64,000 bases of DNA from Enorma phocaeensis (GTDB taxonomy: Bacteria > Actinomycetota > Coriobacteriia > Coriobacteriales > Coriobacteriaceae), in assembly GCF_016901575.1 (NCBI RefSeq), contig NZ_JACJKQ010000007.1:1-64000 (forward strand), read 5' to 3'. Made by a program: the position numbers and the translations under genes. Positions 34,231-42,983 of the stretch are shown here, one piece after another (the first letter of the stretch is position 1; each line of letters opens with the position of its first letter). The notes beneath the pieces were generated by a model. The model saw only the letters and a program-made list of their open reading frames with translations, did no database searches and was not told where the DNA came from.

Positions 34231-34893
34231 CTAGTCCAGGTCGTCCATGCCGAAGTTGTCGAGCGGCGCGAACGGGTCGGCGACCGGCGCGGGAGCCGGC
34301 GCCACGGGCATGGGCTCGGGCTCGGGGGCAGCGACCGGGGCCGGTGCGGCAGCGGCGGAGCCCACCGGGGTGGAAGCCATGAGCTCAGGCGGGAACGAGT
34401 TCTGGGCATCGTCCATGAAATGCTGGATGAGCTTGATGTACTCGGCCTTGAACTCCTCGCGGGAAGCCTTCAGGCGGTCGATCTCCTTGATCTCCTCCTG
34501 CTTCTCCTGCAGGGCCTGACGGATGACGTCGCGCGCCTTGGCGTCGGCCTCGTTGGCGATGCGCTCGGCGTTCTGCTGGGCGTCGTTGATGATGGCCTCG
34601 GCGGTCTGCTGGGCGGAGATGAGCGCGGCAGAGATCTGGCGCTCGGAAGCGGAGATGCTGGGCTGCACGGGCGCAGGAGCCGCGGCGGCCGGGCGCGAAG
34701 AGAGCTGGGCCTGGGCGTCGGCGAGCTGCTGCTCAGTGGCGGTCAGGCGGTTCTTGAGGTCCACGATCTTGGAGAGCATCGCGTCGACCTCAGCGGAAAC
34801 ATGCTCCAGGAAGACATCGACCTCGGCCGGGTCATAGCCACGCTTGGCCTCGGAGAAGGTCTGCGCCTGAATGTCTGCAGGTGTGATAGCCAT
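34231..34893 (-). CDS. divIVA: DivIVA family cell-pole/septum scaffold
   Basis: The 220-residue protein begins with the DivIVA membrane-binding signature (MAITPADIQAQTFSEAKRGY, then PAEVDVFLEHVSAEVD). It has a coiled coil over about 30-70 and 85-165, and ends in a Pro/Ala-rich tail finishing NFGMDDLD. It marks curved membrane and recruits wall-synthesis proteins in actinobacteria. The ATG follows AAAAGGAG. It is the last gene of the division cluster. Confidence 0.9.
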   Translation of the reverse strand: MAITPADIQAQTFSEAKRGYDPAEVDVFLEHVSAEVDAMLSKIVDLKNRLTATEQQLADAQAQLSSRPAAAAPAPVQPSISASERQISAALISAQQTAEAIINDAQQNAERIANEADAKARDVIRQALQEKQEEIKEIDRLKASREEFKAEYIKLIQHFMDDAQNSFPPELMASTPVGSAAAAPAPVAAPEPEPMPVAPAPAPVADPFAPLDNFGMDDLD

Positions 34894-34953
34894 GTCTGGT
34901 ACTCCTTTTCGTCGCGTGAGCGAGCCGATCCATGCACGGCCGCCCTGCGTTTC

Positions 34954-35223
34954 CTAAATGATTATACCTATTACGAATCGCGCTATCAGATTGAGCGCAA
35001 GAATCGCAATAACCGGCGAGAAGTCGATTCCGCCCATAGGCGGGATGAATCGGCGGAAAAGCCCCAAGAAAGGCTCGCAGATGGACTGGAGCACCATGGC
35101 GATGTCGTATGCCAGCCCGCCCTCACGCAAGGGGAACCAGCGCATGATGATATAGACCAGCACCAACATCTCGTAGAAGTTGACGAGCGTGCTGATGAGC
35201 TGGGCGATCGAGTATGCGGTAAT
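34954..35223 (-). CDS. yggT: YggT family membrane protein with a non-canonical start codon
   Basis: The protein has two membrane helices separated by the family loop (PFLGLFRRFIPPMGGIDFSP). The conserved N-terminal helix (ITAYSIAQLISTLVNFYEML) lies upstream of the first ATG (35169), which has no ribosome site. In frame back to the sepF stop there is no ATG, GTG or TTG. AGGGAG (35238-35233) points to the ATT at 35223-35221 or the ATC just before it, giving about 89-90 residues, the usual family length. The gene lies 30 bases after sepF and probably acts in membrane or division protein organisation. Confidence 0.7.
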   Translation of the reverse strand: MTAYSIAQLISTLVNFYEMLVLVYIIMRWFPLREGGLAYDIAMVLQSICEPFLGLFRRFIPPMGGIDFSPVIAILALNLIARFVIGIII

Positions 35224-35253
35224 GATGAGAGACTCCCTGTGATCTAAGGTACG

Positions 35254-35991
35254 TTACTTGAGGTAGCCGTCGTCGCGCAGCTTCTGCAGGTCGGAGTTCT
35301 TGACCTCGCAGCCGGCGGGCAGCACCATGAAGATGCGGTCGCCCACCTCCTGCACCGACGCGCCCAGGCCGCAGGCGAACCCGTAGCTAAAGTCGAGCAC
35401 GCGCTTGGCGACCTCGGTGCGCACGCCCACGAAGACGAGCGCCACGGGCTGCTTGGTGCGCACGCGGCGCACGACGGTCTCGACGTCGTCGTAGCTCTCG
35501 GGACGCAGGATAAAGGCCGGGAGCTGCGGCGTGGCGTTGAGGATGGCGCTCGCATGCTGGGCAGTCTCCACCGCAGAGGGGGTGGGGGCGGGCGTCGAGG
35601 CATGGCTGCGCACCGTCGCCGCGTAGCTCGAAGGCGTGTCGTAGGCGCCGGGGCGATAGCCGCTCTCCTGGCGCGACGGCGGGTTATAGGTGGTGGCATG
35701 ACGATCGGCATCGCCCACCAGCTGGCCGGAGCGGGTGTACACGGCTACCGACTCGGCCTCGCCGCGACGGGTCTGGCCAAGGATGCCGTTAGAGGGTTCA
35801 GAGGAGCCGTAGCCGCCCCCTGCGTAGGAGTCGGAGGAGCCGTAGCCGTCCTGCTGGTAGCCGTCGCCATAGCCGTTGCCGTCGTAATAGTCGTCGGCAT
35901 AGCCGTCATCCTGGCCATAGCCGTCCTGACCATACGAACCCTGGTTCTGACCGAACGGAAGCCTGCTCTTGATATCGTCTAAGAAGCTCAC
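35254..35991 (-). CDS. sepF: SepF, FtsZ membrane anchor
   Basis: The C-terminal 90 residues form the SepF core (LRPESYDDVETVVRRVRTKQPVALVF and DFSYGFACGLGASVQEVGDRIFMVLP). The N-terminus VSFLDDIKSRLPF is the membrane-binding helix. Between them lies a long Tyr/Gly/Asp-rich linker (about 15-70) with GYG and DGY repeats. With no ftsA in the cluster, SepF should tether FtsZ to the membrane. The start is GTG (35989-35991) after AGAGAGG. Confidence 0.9.
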   Translation of the reverse strand: MSFLDDIKSRLPFGQNQGSYGQDGYGQDDGYADDYYDGNGYGDGYQQDGYGSSDSYAGGGYGSSEPSNGILGQTRRGEAESVAVYTRSGQLVGDADRHATTYNPPSRQESGYRPGAYDTPSSYAATVRSHASTPAPTPSAVETAQHASAILNATPQLPAFILRPESYDDVETVVRRVRTKQPVALVFVGVRTEVAKRVLDFSYGFACGLGASVQEVGDRIFMVLPAGCEVKNSDLQKLRDDGYLK

Positions 35992-36053
35992 GTCTCTCAA
36001 CCTCTCTCGGTGCGCGATGGATGAGCGGTGCGGTAAGGACAACGCTAGTTCGT

Positions 36054-36791
36054 CTATTCTAGCTCAAAGGACGGGTCAAAGACCACCCTGCCCAGGCGAA
36101 CGAGCGTCGATCCCTCCTCGAGCGCGACCTCGAAGTCCTCGCTCATGCCGCAGGACAGTTCGGGGAGCTCGAGTGCGGGATGGGCAGCCAGAAGCTCGTC
36201 GCGCAGGCCTCGAAGCCCCGCGAACGTCTCGCGGGCACGGTGCTTATCCCCACGCGGGGCCATCGTCATAAGCCCCTCGATGCGGATTCCACGAAGTTCT
36301 CGCAGCTCGCCCATGCACGAGCGCAGCTCGTCTGGGTCGAAGCCCGACTTTGACGCCTCGCCCGACACGTTCACCTCGATGAGCACCGGCTGAGGCGCGG
36401 CGAGCTCCCCCTGCTCCAGGCGGCGCGCCGCGCGCGACGAGACGGCCTCTGCCAGGTGGAGCGAGCTGATGGAATGGATGCAGGCGGCGCGTCCCAGCAC
36501 GGCGTTGATCTTGTTGGTCTGCAGGTTGCCGATCATGTCGAAGCGGATGTCGGCCGCCTCGGGCGCCCCCTTGAGGGCGTCGAGCTTGCGCACGAGCTCC
36601 TGGGGGCGGTTCTCGCCAAACAGGCGGTAGCCGGCATGGATGGCGTCGAGAACGCGCTCGGTGTCGACGGTCTTCGACACCGCCATGATCTTGACGTCCG
36701 ACCATGACCTTCCCGCCCGCGTGAGCGCCGCGTCGGCACGGCTGAGAATCTCTTCGCGGCGGCGGCGGATCTGGTCTTGGTAGTCAGTCAT
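36054..36791 (-). CDS. yggS: YggS family PLP-binding protein
   Basis: The 245-residue protein has the YggS/PROSC fold-type III signature: KIMAVSKTVDTERV with the PLP lysine near 37, FGENRPQEL, and IEGLMTMAP, LSCGMSEDFEVALEEGSTLVRLG at the end. It buffers PLP and affects amino acid balance. The ATG at 36791 follows GAAAGG. It is part of the ftsZ-sepF-divIVA neighbourhood as in many Gram-positives. Confidence 0.92.
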   Translation of the reverse strand: MTDYQDQIRRRREEILSRADAALTRAGRSWSDVKIMAVSKTVDTERVLDAIHAGYRLFGENRPQELVRKLDALKGAPEAADIRFDMIGNLQTNKINAVLGRAACIHSISSLHLAEAVSSRAARRLEQGELAAPQPVLIEVNVSGEASKSGFDPDELRSCMGELRELRGIRIEGLMTMAPRGDKHRARETFAGLRGLRDELLAAHPALELPELSCGMSEDFEVALEEGSTLVRLGRVVFDPSFELE

Positions 36792-36929
36792 ACAACGCAC
36801 CTTTCACGACTTCTTCGAACGCATCCATACTAGCGCAGGGCGCGGCCCCGAGAAGTGGAACCGCGCCCTGGACACGCAAGGTTTATATCGCGGGCGGCCG
36901 CCGGGGGGCGCCCCTGTCTGCAAGAAGGC

Positions 36930-37802
36930 CTAGGCGTCGAAGTCCTCGTCCTCGGCCTCGTCGTCCTCGTCGTCCTCGTCGACGGGGTTCTCGATGAGGG
37001 CGCGAAGCGCCGGGGTGACCTCGTCGAGCGGGATCTTCGCCACCGAGGCGGCGTCGACCTCGGGACGCAGGATGACGCCCTCGCCGGACGGGACGCGCAG
37101 CGACTCGAGCTCGTCCTCGTCGAAGCCGGCGATGTCGACGCTGTTCCAGCGCTGGCCCGTGAGCAGGAACATGATGCGGCTCGCGGCGTCGATGCTGTAC
37201 TGGGCGCAGCGGTCGAGGTAGCGCGACACCATGATGACGCGGCGGAAGTCGTCGTAGGAGCGGTCGTCGGTCAGCTCGACGGATGCCATGCGGTTGAAGG
37301 AGCGGAAGAACTCCTCATAGATGCTGTGGGCGGACTCCTCCTGGCTGTTCAGGGTGCGCAGCACCGCCAGGTCGTTGGTCACCAGCACGGACGCGGCGGT
37401 GCCCATGACCTTGTAGACGCTCGAGGCCTCCTGGTTCACGAGGTCGATGAGCTCGGCGGGCAGCTCGATCTCGGTGGTGGCCTTCAGCTTTGCGGCGCGG
37501 GCGACGCGCTGCACCTTGTCGCACATGCGCTGCAGGCAGAAGTCGGTGTAGATGATGGTCTGGAGCAGACGGAAGTCAGAGGCGACCGGGGCCTGGGTGG
37601 CGATGAGGTTGTAGCACACGGCCTCGAGGTTCGCGCAGCGCGCGTCGATCTTCAGGGTCTTCTTCTTGGTCTTGGAGGCGAGCTTCTTGTCCCCCTCCAC
37701 GAACGCATGAACGGCGTCATGCAGAGCAAGGTCGATCGCCTCGTAGATGGACAGCATCTCGTGGCGAGCCTCGATGAGCTGGCGAGAGTACAGTTTGCGC
37801 AT
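36930..37802 (-). CDS. phoU: PhoU family phosphate regulator
   Basis: The 290-residue protein has two tandem PhoU-type three-helix bundles (first with ATQAPVASDFRLLQTIIYTDFCLQRMCDKV, second with DDFRRVIMVSRYLDRCAQYSIDAASRIMFLLTG). It adds an acidic C-terminal tail ending EDDEDDEAEDEDFDA. PhoU links the phosphate importer to PhoR signalling. Here it stands without pst genes inside the division cluster. The ATG follows GGAG. A CTTACAAATCCTTGAC element 145 bases upstream resembles the pit element. Confidence 0.85.
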   Translation of the reverse strand: MRKLYSRQLIEARHEMLSIYEAIDLALHDAVHAFVEGDKKLASKTKKKTLKIDARCANLEAVCYNLIATQAPVASDFRLLQTIIYTDFCLQRMCDKVQRVARAAKLKATTEIELPAELIDLVNQEASSVYKVMGTAASVLVTNDLAVLRTLNSQEESAHSIYEEFFRSFNRMASVELTDDRSYDDFRRVIMVSRYLDRCAQYSIDAASRIMFLLTGQRWNSVDIAGFDEDELESLRVPSGEGVILRPEVDAASVAKIPLDEVTPALRALIENPVDEDDEDDEAEDEDFDA

Positions 37803-38110
37803 GTCAAAACTCCAATCAACAGTGCTAGGGGCGTGCTTCCCGCCCGTCAGGTGGCAGCCGGCGCGGAGAGGCGCGTGGGTCGGGCGCGCCTGCGACGAAA
37901 TCGTCGGCAGGAGCGGTCATACCCGGGTTAAGTGTAGAGACCAACCGTCAAGGATTTGTAAGGAAACGGCCAGCGGACCGTCTGCAATGACGCTCGGACC
38001 CTGCATATGGCCGGAAGGCGTCCCTCTCGCCGAAAGACGCACGCCCGACGCCCTCCCCGCCGTGGAGCCCGTGCGAAGCCCGCAGAACCCGCCTCGCGCG
38101 GCGGCGCCCG
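37803..38110 (-). promoter_or_regulatory. phoU upstream region with a candidate Pho box (37947-37962)
   Basis: The 308-base spacer holds CTTACA-AATC-CTTGAC on the minus strand at 37962-37947, close to the CTTACA-AAATC-CTTACA upstream of pit. No gene is seen. Confidence 0.35.
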
Positions 38111-38935
38111 TCAGCCGGCGAGCACCGCCACGGCGCCGTGCCGCCCGCACCGCCCGCTCTCCGCCCGGTAGGAGTAGAACCGGTCGTTCTCCCTCATGGT
38201 GGAAAGCTGAGGATCGAAGATCGCATCCGGGGAGAGCCCCGCCTCGACGAGCGAGAAGCGTATGCACTCCGACAGGTCGAGCAGGCGCCCCTTCCCCACC
38301 GCGACGTCAGGGAACCGGGTGCGGAAGCGCTCCATGAGCTCGTCCGAGACCTCGTATTCGTCGCCCAGGATATGGGGACCGATATAGGCCGCAATCCCGC
38401 TGGGGGCGCATCCTGCGCGCTCCATGAGCACGCGGGCCGCCTTACCCGCGATGCCGGCGAAGGTGCCCTTCCACCCCGAGTGCACGACGGCGAAGGCCTG
38501 CGGGGCAACCAGGATGCAGGGAACGCAGTCGGCAAAGCAGAGCAGCACGGGGACGTCGGGGGCCGTGCACACCACGGCGTCGGCGCCGGCGGCCGCCTCG
38601 GCGCGCGCCGCCTCAAGGGCCGCCGGCGAGCCGTCGGCGATCGTGACGACATGGTCGCCGTGCACCTGGTTGGGCACGACGAGCCGGTCGGATAAGGACT
38701 CCGCTCCGAGGGCGGCCAGCACGCGGCGGCGATTCTCGGCCACGGCGGCAGGGTCGTCATCCACATGGGCGCCCAAGTTCAGCGAGGCGAATGGGGCCCG
38801 GGACACGCCGCCCGTGCGTTCGGTGAAGCCGAAGGAGACCGGCCCCTCCACATCGCCCACCAGGGCCACGCCGGCGCGCTCGATCCGCCGCAGCCCGCCC
38901 CGCTCGCCGTGTTTCATGAGCTCCTCCTCGATCAT
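38111..38935 (-). CDS. pgeF: peptidoglycan editing factor PgeF (YfiH/YlmD, multicopper-oxidase-like fold)
   Basis: The 275-residue protein has the YfiH signature: VPNQVHGDHVVTI, ADAVVCTAPDVPVLLCFADCVPCIL (metal cysteine), VHSGWKGTFAGIAGKA (metal histidine) and IGPHILGDEYEVS. The family edits peptidoglycan precursors in E. coli and has purine nucleoside phosphorylase/laccase-like activity in vitro. The start at 38935 has GGGAGG; an ATG six codons later (38917) follows GAGGAGG and is equally good. It sits next to ftsZ as ylmD does in Firmicutes. Confidence 0.88.
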   Translation of the reverse strand: MIEEELMKHGERGGLRRIERAGVALVGDVEGPVSFGFTERTGGVSRAPFASLNLGAHVDDDPAAVAENRRRVLAALGAESLSDRLVVPNQVHGDHVVTIADGSPAALEAARAEAAAGADAVVCTAPDVPVLLCFADCVPCILVAPQAFAVVHSGWKGTFAGIAGKAARVLMERAGCAPSGIAAYIGPHILGDEYEVSDELMERFRTRFPDVAVGKGRLLDLSECIRFSLVEAGLSPDAIFDPQLSTMRENDRFYSYRAESGRCGRHGAVAVLAG

Positions 38936-39031
38936 GTTGCCTCCCGCTCCCGCCGGAGCCTTCAAAAGACGCTACAGGGACACATGTACCCACTGTCTGG
39001 AGCCTGACAGGCGCCCGCAATGCAAAAATGC

Positions 39032-39062
39032 AAAAAGCCCCCGGCGCGAGCGCCGAGGGCTT
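39032..39062 (-). terminator. terminator after ftsZ
   Basis: A strong GC stem (39035-39047 with 39050-39062, one mismatch) is followed on the minus strand by TTTTTG. It ends the ftsQ-ftsZ transcript before pgeF. Confidence 0.85.
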
Positions 39063-39084
39063 GAGCCGGCTATGGTGGGAACGC

Positions 39085-40227
39085 TTAGAACGAGCCGCGC
39101 TTCAGGAAGTCGGGAAGCTCGAACTGGTCGTTGCCGAAGTTGGGAACCTCGGTGCCGCCGATGTTGCGGGTGGGAGCGCTCTTCTGCGCGGGCGCCGCAT
39201 GCGAGCCCAGCGGGTCGCGGTCGCTCGACTTGGAGGAGCTGGACGTGAAGAGGTCGTCCTGGCGGTTCACGTTGGAATCGGAGAAGCCCGTGGCGATGAC
39301 GGTGATGCGCACCTGGTCGCCGAGGGACTCGTCCACGACGGTGCCGAAGATGATGTTCGCCTCGGGGTCGACCGCGTTGGCGACGAGGTCCGCGGCGTCG
39401 TTGATCTCCTGGATGCCGAGGTCCTTGGAGCCGGCGATGGAGAGCAGGACGCGGGTCGCGCCGTCGATGGAGCTCTCGAGCAGCGGGCTCGAGATGGCCT
39501 GCTGGGCGGCGTCGACCGAACGGTTGTCGCCCGAAGCGGTGCCGATGCCCATCATGGCGGTGCCGGCCTGCTTCATGATGGTCTTGACGTCGGCGAAGTC
39601 GAGGTTGATGACGCCAGGCACGGTGATGAGGTCCGTGATGCCCTGGGTGCCCTGGGAAAGCACGCCGTCGGCGTTGGAGAAGGCCTCGAGCATGGTGGTC
39701 TTCTTCTCGGCGGTGGCAAGCAGGCGGTCGTTCGGGATGACGATGAGGGTGTCGACGCTCTGCGACAGGGTGCGGATGCCCTCCTCGGCGGCCTGCTTGC
39801 GCTTGCGGCCCTCGAAGGTGAAGGGCTTGGTGACGACCGCGACGGTCAGCGCGCCGACGTCGTTCATGGCGATGTCGGCGACGATGGGGGCCGCGCCGGT
39901 GCCGGTGCCGCCGCCCTCGCCCGCAGTGATGAAGACCATGTCCGCGCCGGCGAGCGCCTCGGCGATGTCGTCGCGCGACTCGTCGGCGGCCTTGCGGCCG
40001 ACCTCGGGGTTGGCGCCGGCGCCCAGACCGCGGGTGAGATCGGTGCCGATGTGCACCTTGATGTCGGCATCCGAGATCGCAAGAGCCTGCGCGTCGGTGT
40101 TGATGGCCACGAACTCGACGCCGCGGATACCCTCTTCGATCATGCGGTTGACCGCGTTGGTACCGCCGCCGCCGACGCCGACCACCTTGATGACGGCAAG
40201 ATAATTGTTGATCTCGTTCTCGTGCAT
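39085..40227 (-). CDS. ftsZ: cell division GTPase FtsZ
   Basis: The 380-residue FtsZ has the tubulin signature [18 protein letters not shown] near 105, the N-terminal [14 protein letters not shown], the T7 loop [11 protein letters not shown] and the C-terminal peptide [11 protein letters not shown], which binds SepF. It polymerises into the Z ring. The ATG follows TCGGAGG. A 206-base leader precedes it; a TTGACC-like -35 is present but the -10 is uncertain. Confidence 0.97.
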   Translation of the reverse strand: MHENEINNYLAVIKVVGVGGGGTNAVNRMIEEGIRGVEFVAINTDAQALAISDADIKVHIGTDLTRGLGAGANPEVGRKAADESRDDIAEALAGADMVFITAGEGGGTGTGAAPIVADIAMNDVGALTVAVVTKPFTFEGRKRKQAAEEGIRTLSQSVDTLIVIPNDRLLATAEKKTTMLEAFSNADGVLSQGTQGITDLITVPGVINLDFADVKTIMKQAGTAMMGIGTASGDNRSVDAAQQAISSPLLESSIDGATRVLLSIAGSKDLGIQEINDAADLVANAVDPEANIIFGTVVDESLGDQVRITVIATGFSDSNVNRQDDLFTSSSSKSSDRDPLGSHAAPAQKSAPTRNIGGTEVPNFGNDQFELPDFLKRGSF

Positions 40228-40433
40228 GTCGGTCCTCCGATAAACGGTACTGCGAAGTTATCTCAAACTCTAAGCCTCAAGTTTACATGAAACGTCGAGG
40301 TAAACCGCCTTATATTTGCACAAAATGCAGGTAGCGGTCAAATCTGGCGGCCCGGATTGTGGAATTGTCGAACAATGCGCAGGTGGATGCGGCAACCGTT
40401 CGCCGAAAAGATTTGGACACACAGCGTATCCAG

Positions 40434-42110
40434 CTAGCTATCCGGGGCGCTTCTAAACGAGTAGTTGTCCGGCGTGCGCACATTGATGTAGGTCACCCCC
40501 TGCTCCTGCTCGAGCAGCCGCGTCACCACGCGCTCCTTAAGCGCGATGTCCTCGGGCGCGCCGAGCGACACCTCGACGCCCGAATCGAGGTCGGCGGAGA
40601 TCGCCTCGACGGAGGTGAGCGAGATCTCCTTGATCTGGGCGATGAACTCGCTCGAGAAGCCGCGCGCGTACTCCAGGCCGGCGAGAATCACCTCGGAGGT
40701 GACCTCCTGGCCCGAGACAGGCTCCACGTCGGAGGCGATGTCGGTGAAGAGCACGGCCCCGTCGCGGCGGGCGATGGCCTGGGCGGCGGCGATGCCGTTG
40801 AGCGTCTGGGTGCCGTCGGGGTTGGTCGTGGTGGTGGAGCCGTCGGTGGTGGTCGTGTTCGCCGTAGCGTCGCCCGACGTGCCGTCGGCGGAGGCGCCGT
40901 CCGTTGCGCCGTCGGCCGTAGCGTCGGTCGTGCCGTCGCCCGTCGCGGCGTCGCCCGAGGTGCCGGCGGAGGCGTCGCCTCCGGTCGCGGCGTCGCCGGC
41001 GGCGTCGTCTCCGGTCGCCCCCGTCTCGGCGTCGCCGGCGGCGCCTGCGGTGGAGGCGCCCTCGGACACGATGTTGCCCTCGGCGTCCACCGTCACGGTC
41101 AGCGATATGGGAGAGATCCACTTGTTGTCGCTCGAGATGGCCCAGGCGACGTCGCTCGCCGTGATGTAGGCGATGGCGGAGACCTCCCATTCGGTGGGCG
41201 TGATGATGAGCGTGTCGGGGAACTGGCGCTCCACGGTGACGCCGCGCACCCACGGATTCGATTCGAGCGATGACGCGATCGCCGCCTCGTCCACGTTGAG
41301 CAGCGTGGTGCCGGCGGGGACCTCGATGAGCTGCTCGGCGGTCTCCTGCGAGACGTGCCCGCTGCCGTTCACGATGATGTTGGTCGCCGTGAAGAGCGCC
41401 GAGTTGACGACCAGGAGCGCCACCACGGCCACGAGCGCGAGCACGGCCGCGGCGCCTGCGACCATCTTGCCCGGGATGCGGGGGTGCGGGATGCGTTCCA
41501 GCACGCCTCGCACGAGCGCGACCGGGGCGGCGACGACCGCGAGCACGCCCGAGCCCCCGCGAGCACCCGGCGCCTTCTGCGCCTTGGCGCCCGAGACGCG
41601 CGGAGACGCCACCGAGGTGAGCGAGCGCCCCGGCGTCATGCGGGGCGCGGTGCGCTTGCGGGCCGAGGACGCGCCCATCGTGGAGCCGATGACGGCAGAA
41701 GGGCCTGCAGGGCCCTTGGCACCTGAGGCGGGCCGGCGCTGCGCGGGGGCGGAAAGCGGCCGCGAGGCGGGGCGAGAGGCGCCCGCGGCAGGGCGGTTCT
41801 TGGACGGCGAGGGCTTCGGCGAAAGCGAGCGCGCGGGGGCCTTGGCCGGCGCTTTGGCAGGCGCCTTGGGCGCCGACATGCGGCGCTGCGGCTGTGCCTG
41901 GGGCCTTGCCGCAGCTGGCTTGCGCTTCGGGGACGCCGTGTAGGACCCGATGGGTTTGGATGCGGGCCTGGCCGCAGATGACGGCTTTGCCGCGGGGCGG
42001 CTGGCGGGGCGCGGCGCCTGGGCGCGGCGCGATCCCGACGCCTTGCGGAAGGTGGGCTTTGAGGCGTTAGAACCCGAGGAATTTGACTTCCGGTTGAAGT
42101 TCGACGCCAT
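40434..42110 (-). CDS. ftsQ: FtsQ/DivIB family division protein with long disordered segments
   Basis: The 558-residue protein has a roughly 210-residue Pro/Ala/Lys/Arg-rich cytoplasmic tail, a membrane helix near 215-240 and a POTRA domain (ATNIIVNGSGHVSQETAEQL...NPWVRGVTVERQFPDTLIITPTEWEV). The C-terminal beta-domain is interrupted by an Ala/Asp/Gly/Thr-rich insert (about 345-432) that is unusual. FtsQ bridges early and late divisome proteins. The start ATG lies inside the murB 3' end (44-base overlap) and follows GGGAGG. Confidence 0.88.
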   Translation of the reverse strand: MASNFNRKSNSSGSNASKPTFRKASGSRRAQAPRPASRPAAKPSSAARPASKPIGSYTASPKRKPAAARPQAQPQRRMSAPKAPAKAPAKAPARSLSPKPSPSKNRPAAGASRPASRPLSAPAQRRPASGAKGPAGPSAVIGSTMGASSARKRTAPRMTPGRSLTSVASPRVSGAKAQKAPGARGGSGVLAVVAAPVALVRGVLERIPHPRIPGKMVAGAAAVLALVAVVALLVVNSALFTATNIIVNGSGHVSQETAEQLIEVPAGTTLLNVDEAAIASSLESNPWVRGVTVERQFPDTLIITPTEWEVSAIAYITASDVAWAISSDNKWISPISLTVTVDAEGNIVSEGASTAGAAGDAETGATGDDAAGDAATGGDASAGTSGDAATGDGTTDATADGATDGASADGTSGDATANTTTTDGSTTTTNPDGTQTLNGIAAAQAIARRDGAVLFTDIASDVEPVSGQEVTSEVILAGLEYARGFSSEFIAQIKEISLTSVEAISADLDSGVEVSLGAPEDIALKERVVTRLLEQEQGVTYINVRTPDNYSFRSAPDS

Positions 42111-42978
42111 ACGCCTCCCGTACCTTCCCATAGACGTGTCGGATGACCGCCGCGACGTCGGAGGCCGTCGCGGTGCCCGTGTTGACGATAAAGTTACCGT
42201 GAACCGTCGAGATTTCCGCGCCGCCGACGGAAAAACCCTTCAATCCACAGTCCTCGACCATCTTACCCACACTTCTGTCAGGAGGATTCTTGAAGACCGA
42301 GCCGCAAGACGCGCTGCCGATGGGCTGCGTGCGGCGGCGGCGCGACAGGTAGCGCTCCATCTTCTCGCGGATGTCGGCCTTGTCGGCGGGATGCAGGCGC
42401 AGCGTGGCCTCGAGCACGATCTCGTCGCGCGGCAGCCCGCATTCGCGATACCCCCACGCGATCTCGTCGTGGGCATAGTGGCGCATGCCGCGGCCCGGCT
42501 GGTAGGTCATGACGTCCTCGATGAGCGAGCCGATCCACTCGGTGCGCGTGCCCGCGTTCATGGACACGGCCCCGCCCACGGTGCCGGGAATCCCCATGGC
42601 GAACTCGAGGCCCGAGAGGCCCTTTGAATACACCTCGTTCACCAGGCGGGCCAAGATCACCCCCGCGCCCGCCGTGAGCGTGCGCCCGTCCTCGGCGAGC
42701 ACGGTGCGCATGAACTCGCGGCCGAGCGTCACGACGGCGCCCTCATAGCCCTCGTCGGCCACGAGCAGGTTGGAGCCGCGGCCGATGATGACCCAGGGCA
42801 CCTGCTCGCGGTCGAGCGTCTCGATGGCGCGGCGCAGGGCGTGGTAGCTGTGGCAGGTGATGAACAGCGCCGCCTTGCCGCCGATGCGGTAGCTGGTGTG
42901 GCGCGCGAGGCGCTCATGCTCTATGACATCGGTGTCGATGGCGCCCGAGAGCGACATGACGGCGTTGAACAGTCCCAT
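42067..42978 (-). CDS. murB: UDP-N-acetylenolpyruvoylglucosamine reductase
   Basis: The 303-residue MurB has the FAD-binding motifs HTSYRIGGKAALF, VIIGRGSNLLVADEGY, GLEFAMGIPGTVGGAVSMNAG and the active-site GSASCGSVFKNP serine region. It reduces enolpyruvyl-UDP-GlcNAc to UDP-MurNAc. It starts 5 bases after the murC stop and overlaps ftsQ by 44 bases. Confidence 0.95.
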   Translation of the reverse strand: MGLFNAVMSLSGAIDTDVIEHERLARHTSYRIGGKAALFITCHSYHALRRAIETLDREQVPWVIIGRGSNLLVADEGYEGAVVTLGREFMRTVLAEDGRTLTAGAGVILARLVNEVYSKGLSGLEFAMGIPGTVGGAVSMNAGTRTEWIGSLIEDVMTYQPGRGMRHYAHDEIAWGYRECGLPRDEIVLEATLRLHPADKADIREKMERYLSRRRRTQPIGSASCGSVFKNPPDRSVGKMVEDCGLKGFSVGGAEISTVHGNFIVNTGTATASDVAAVIRHVYGKVREAYGVELQPEVKFLGF

Positions 42979-42983
42979 GCGGG

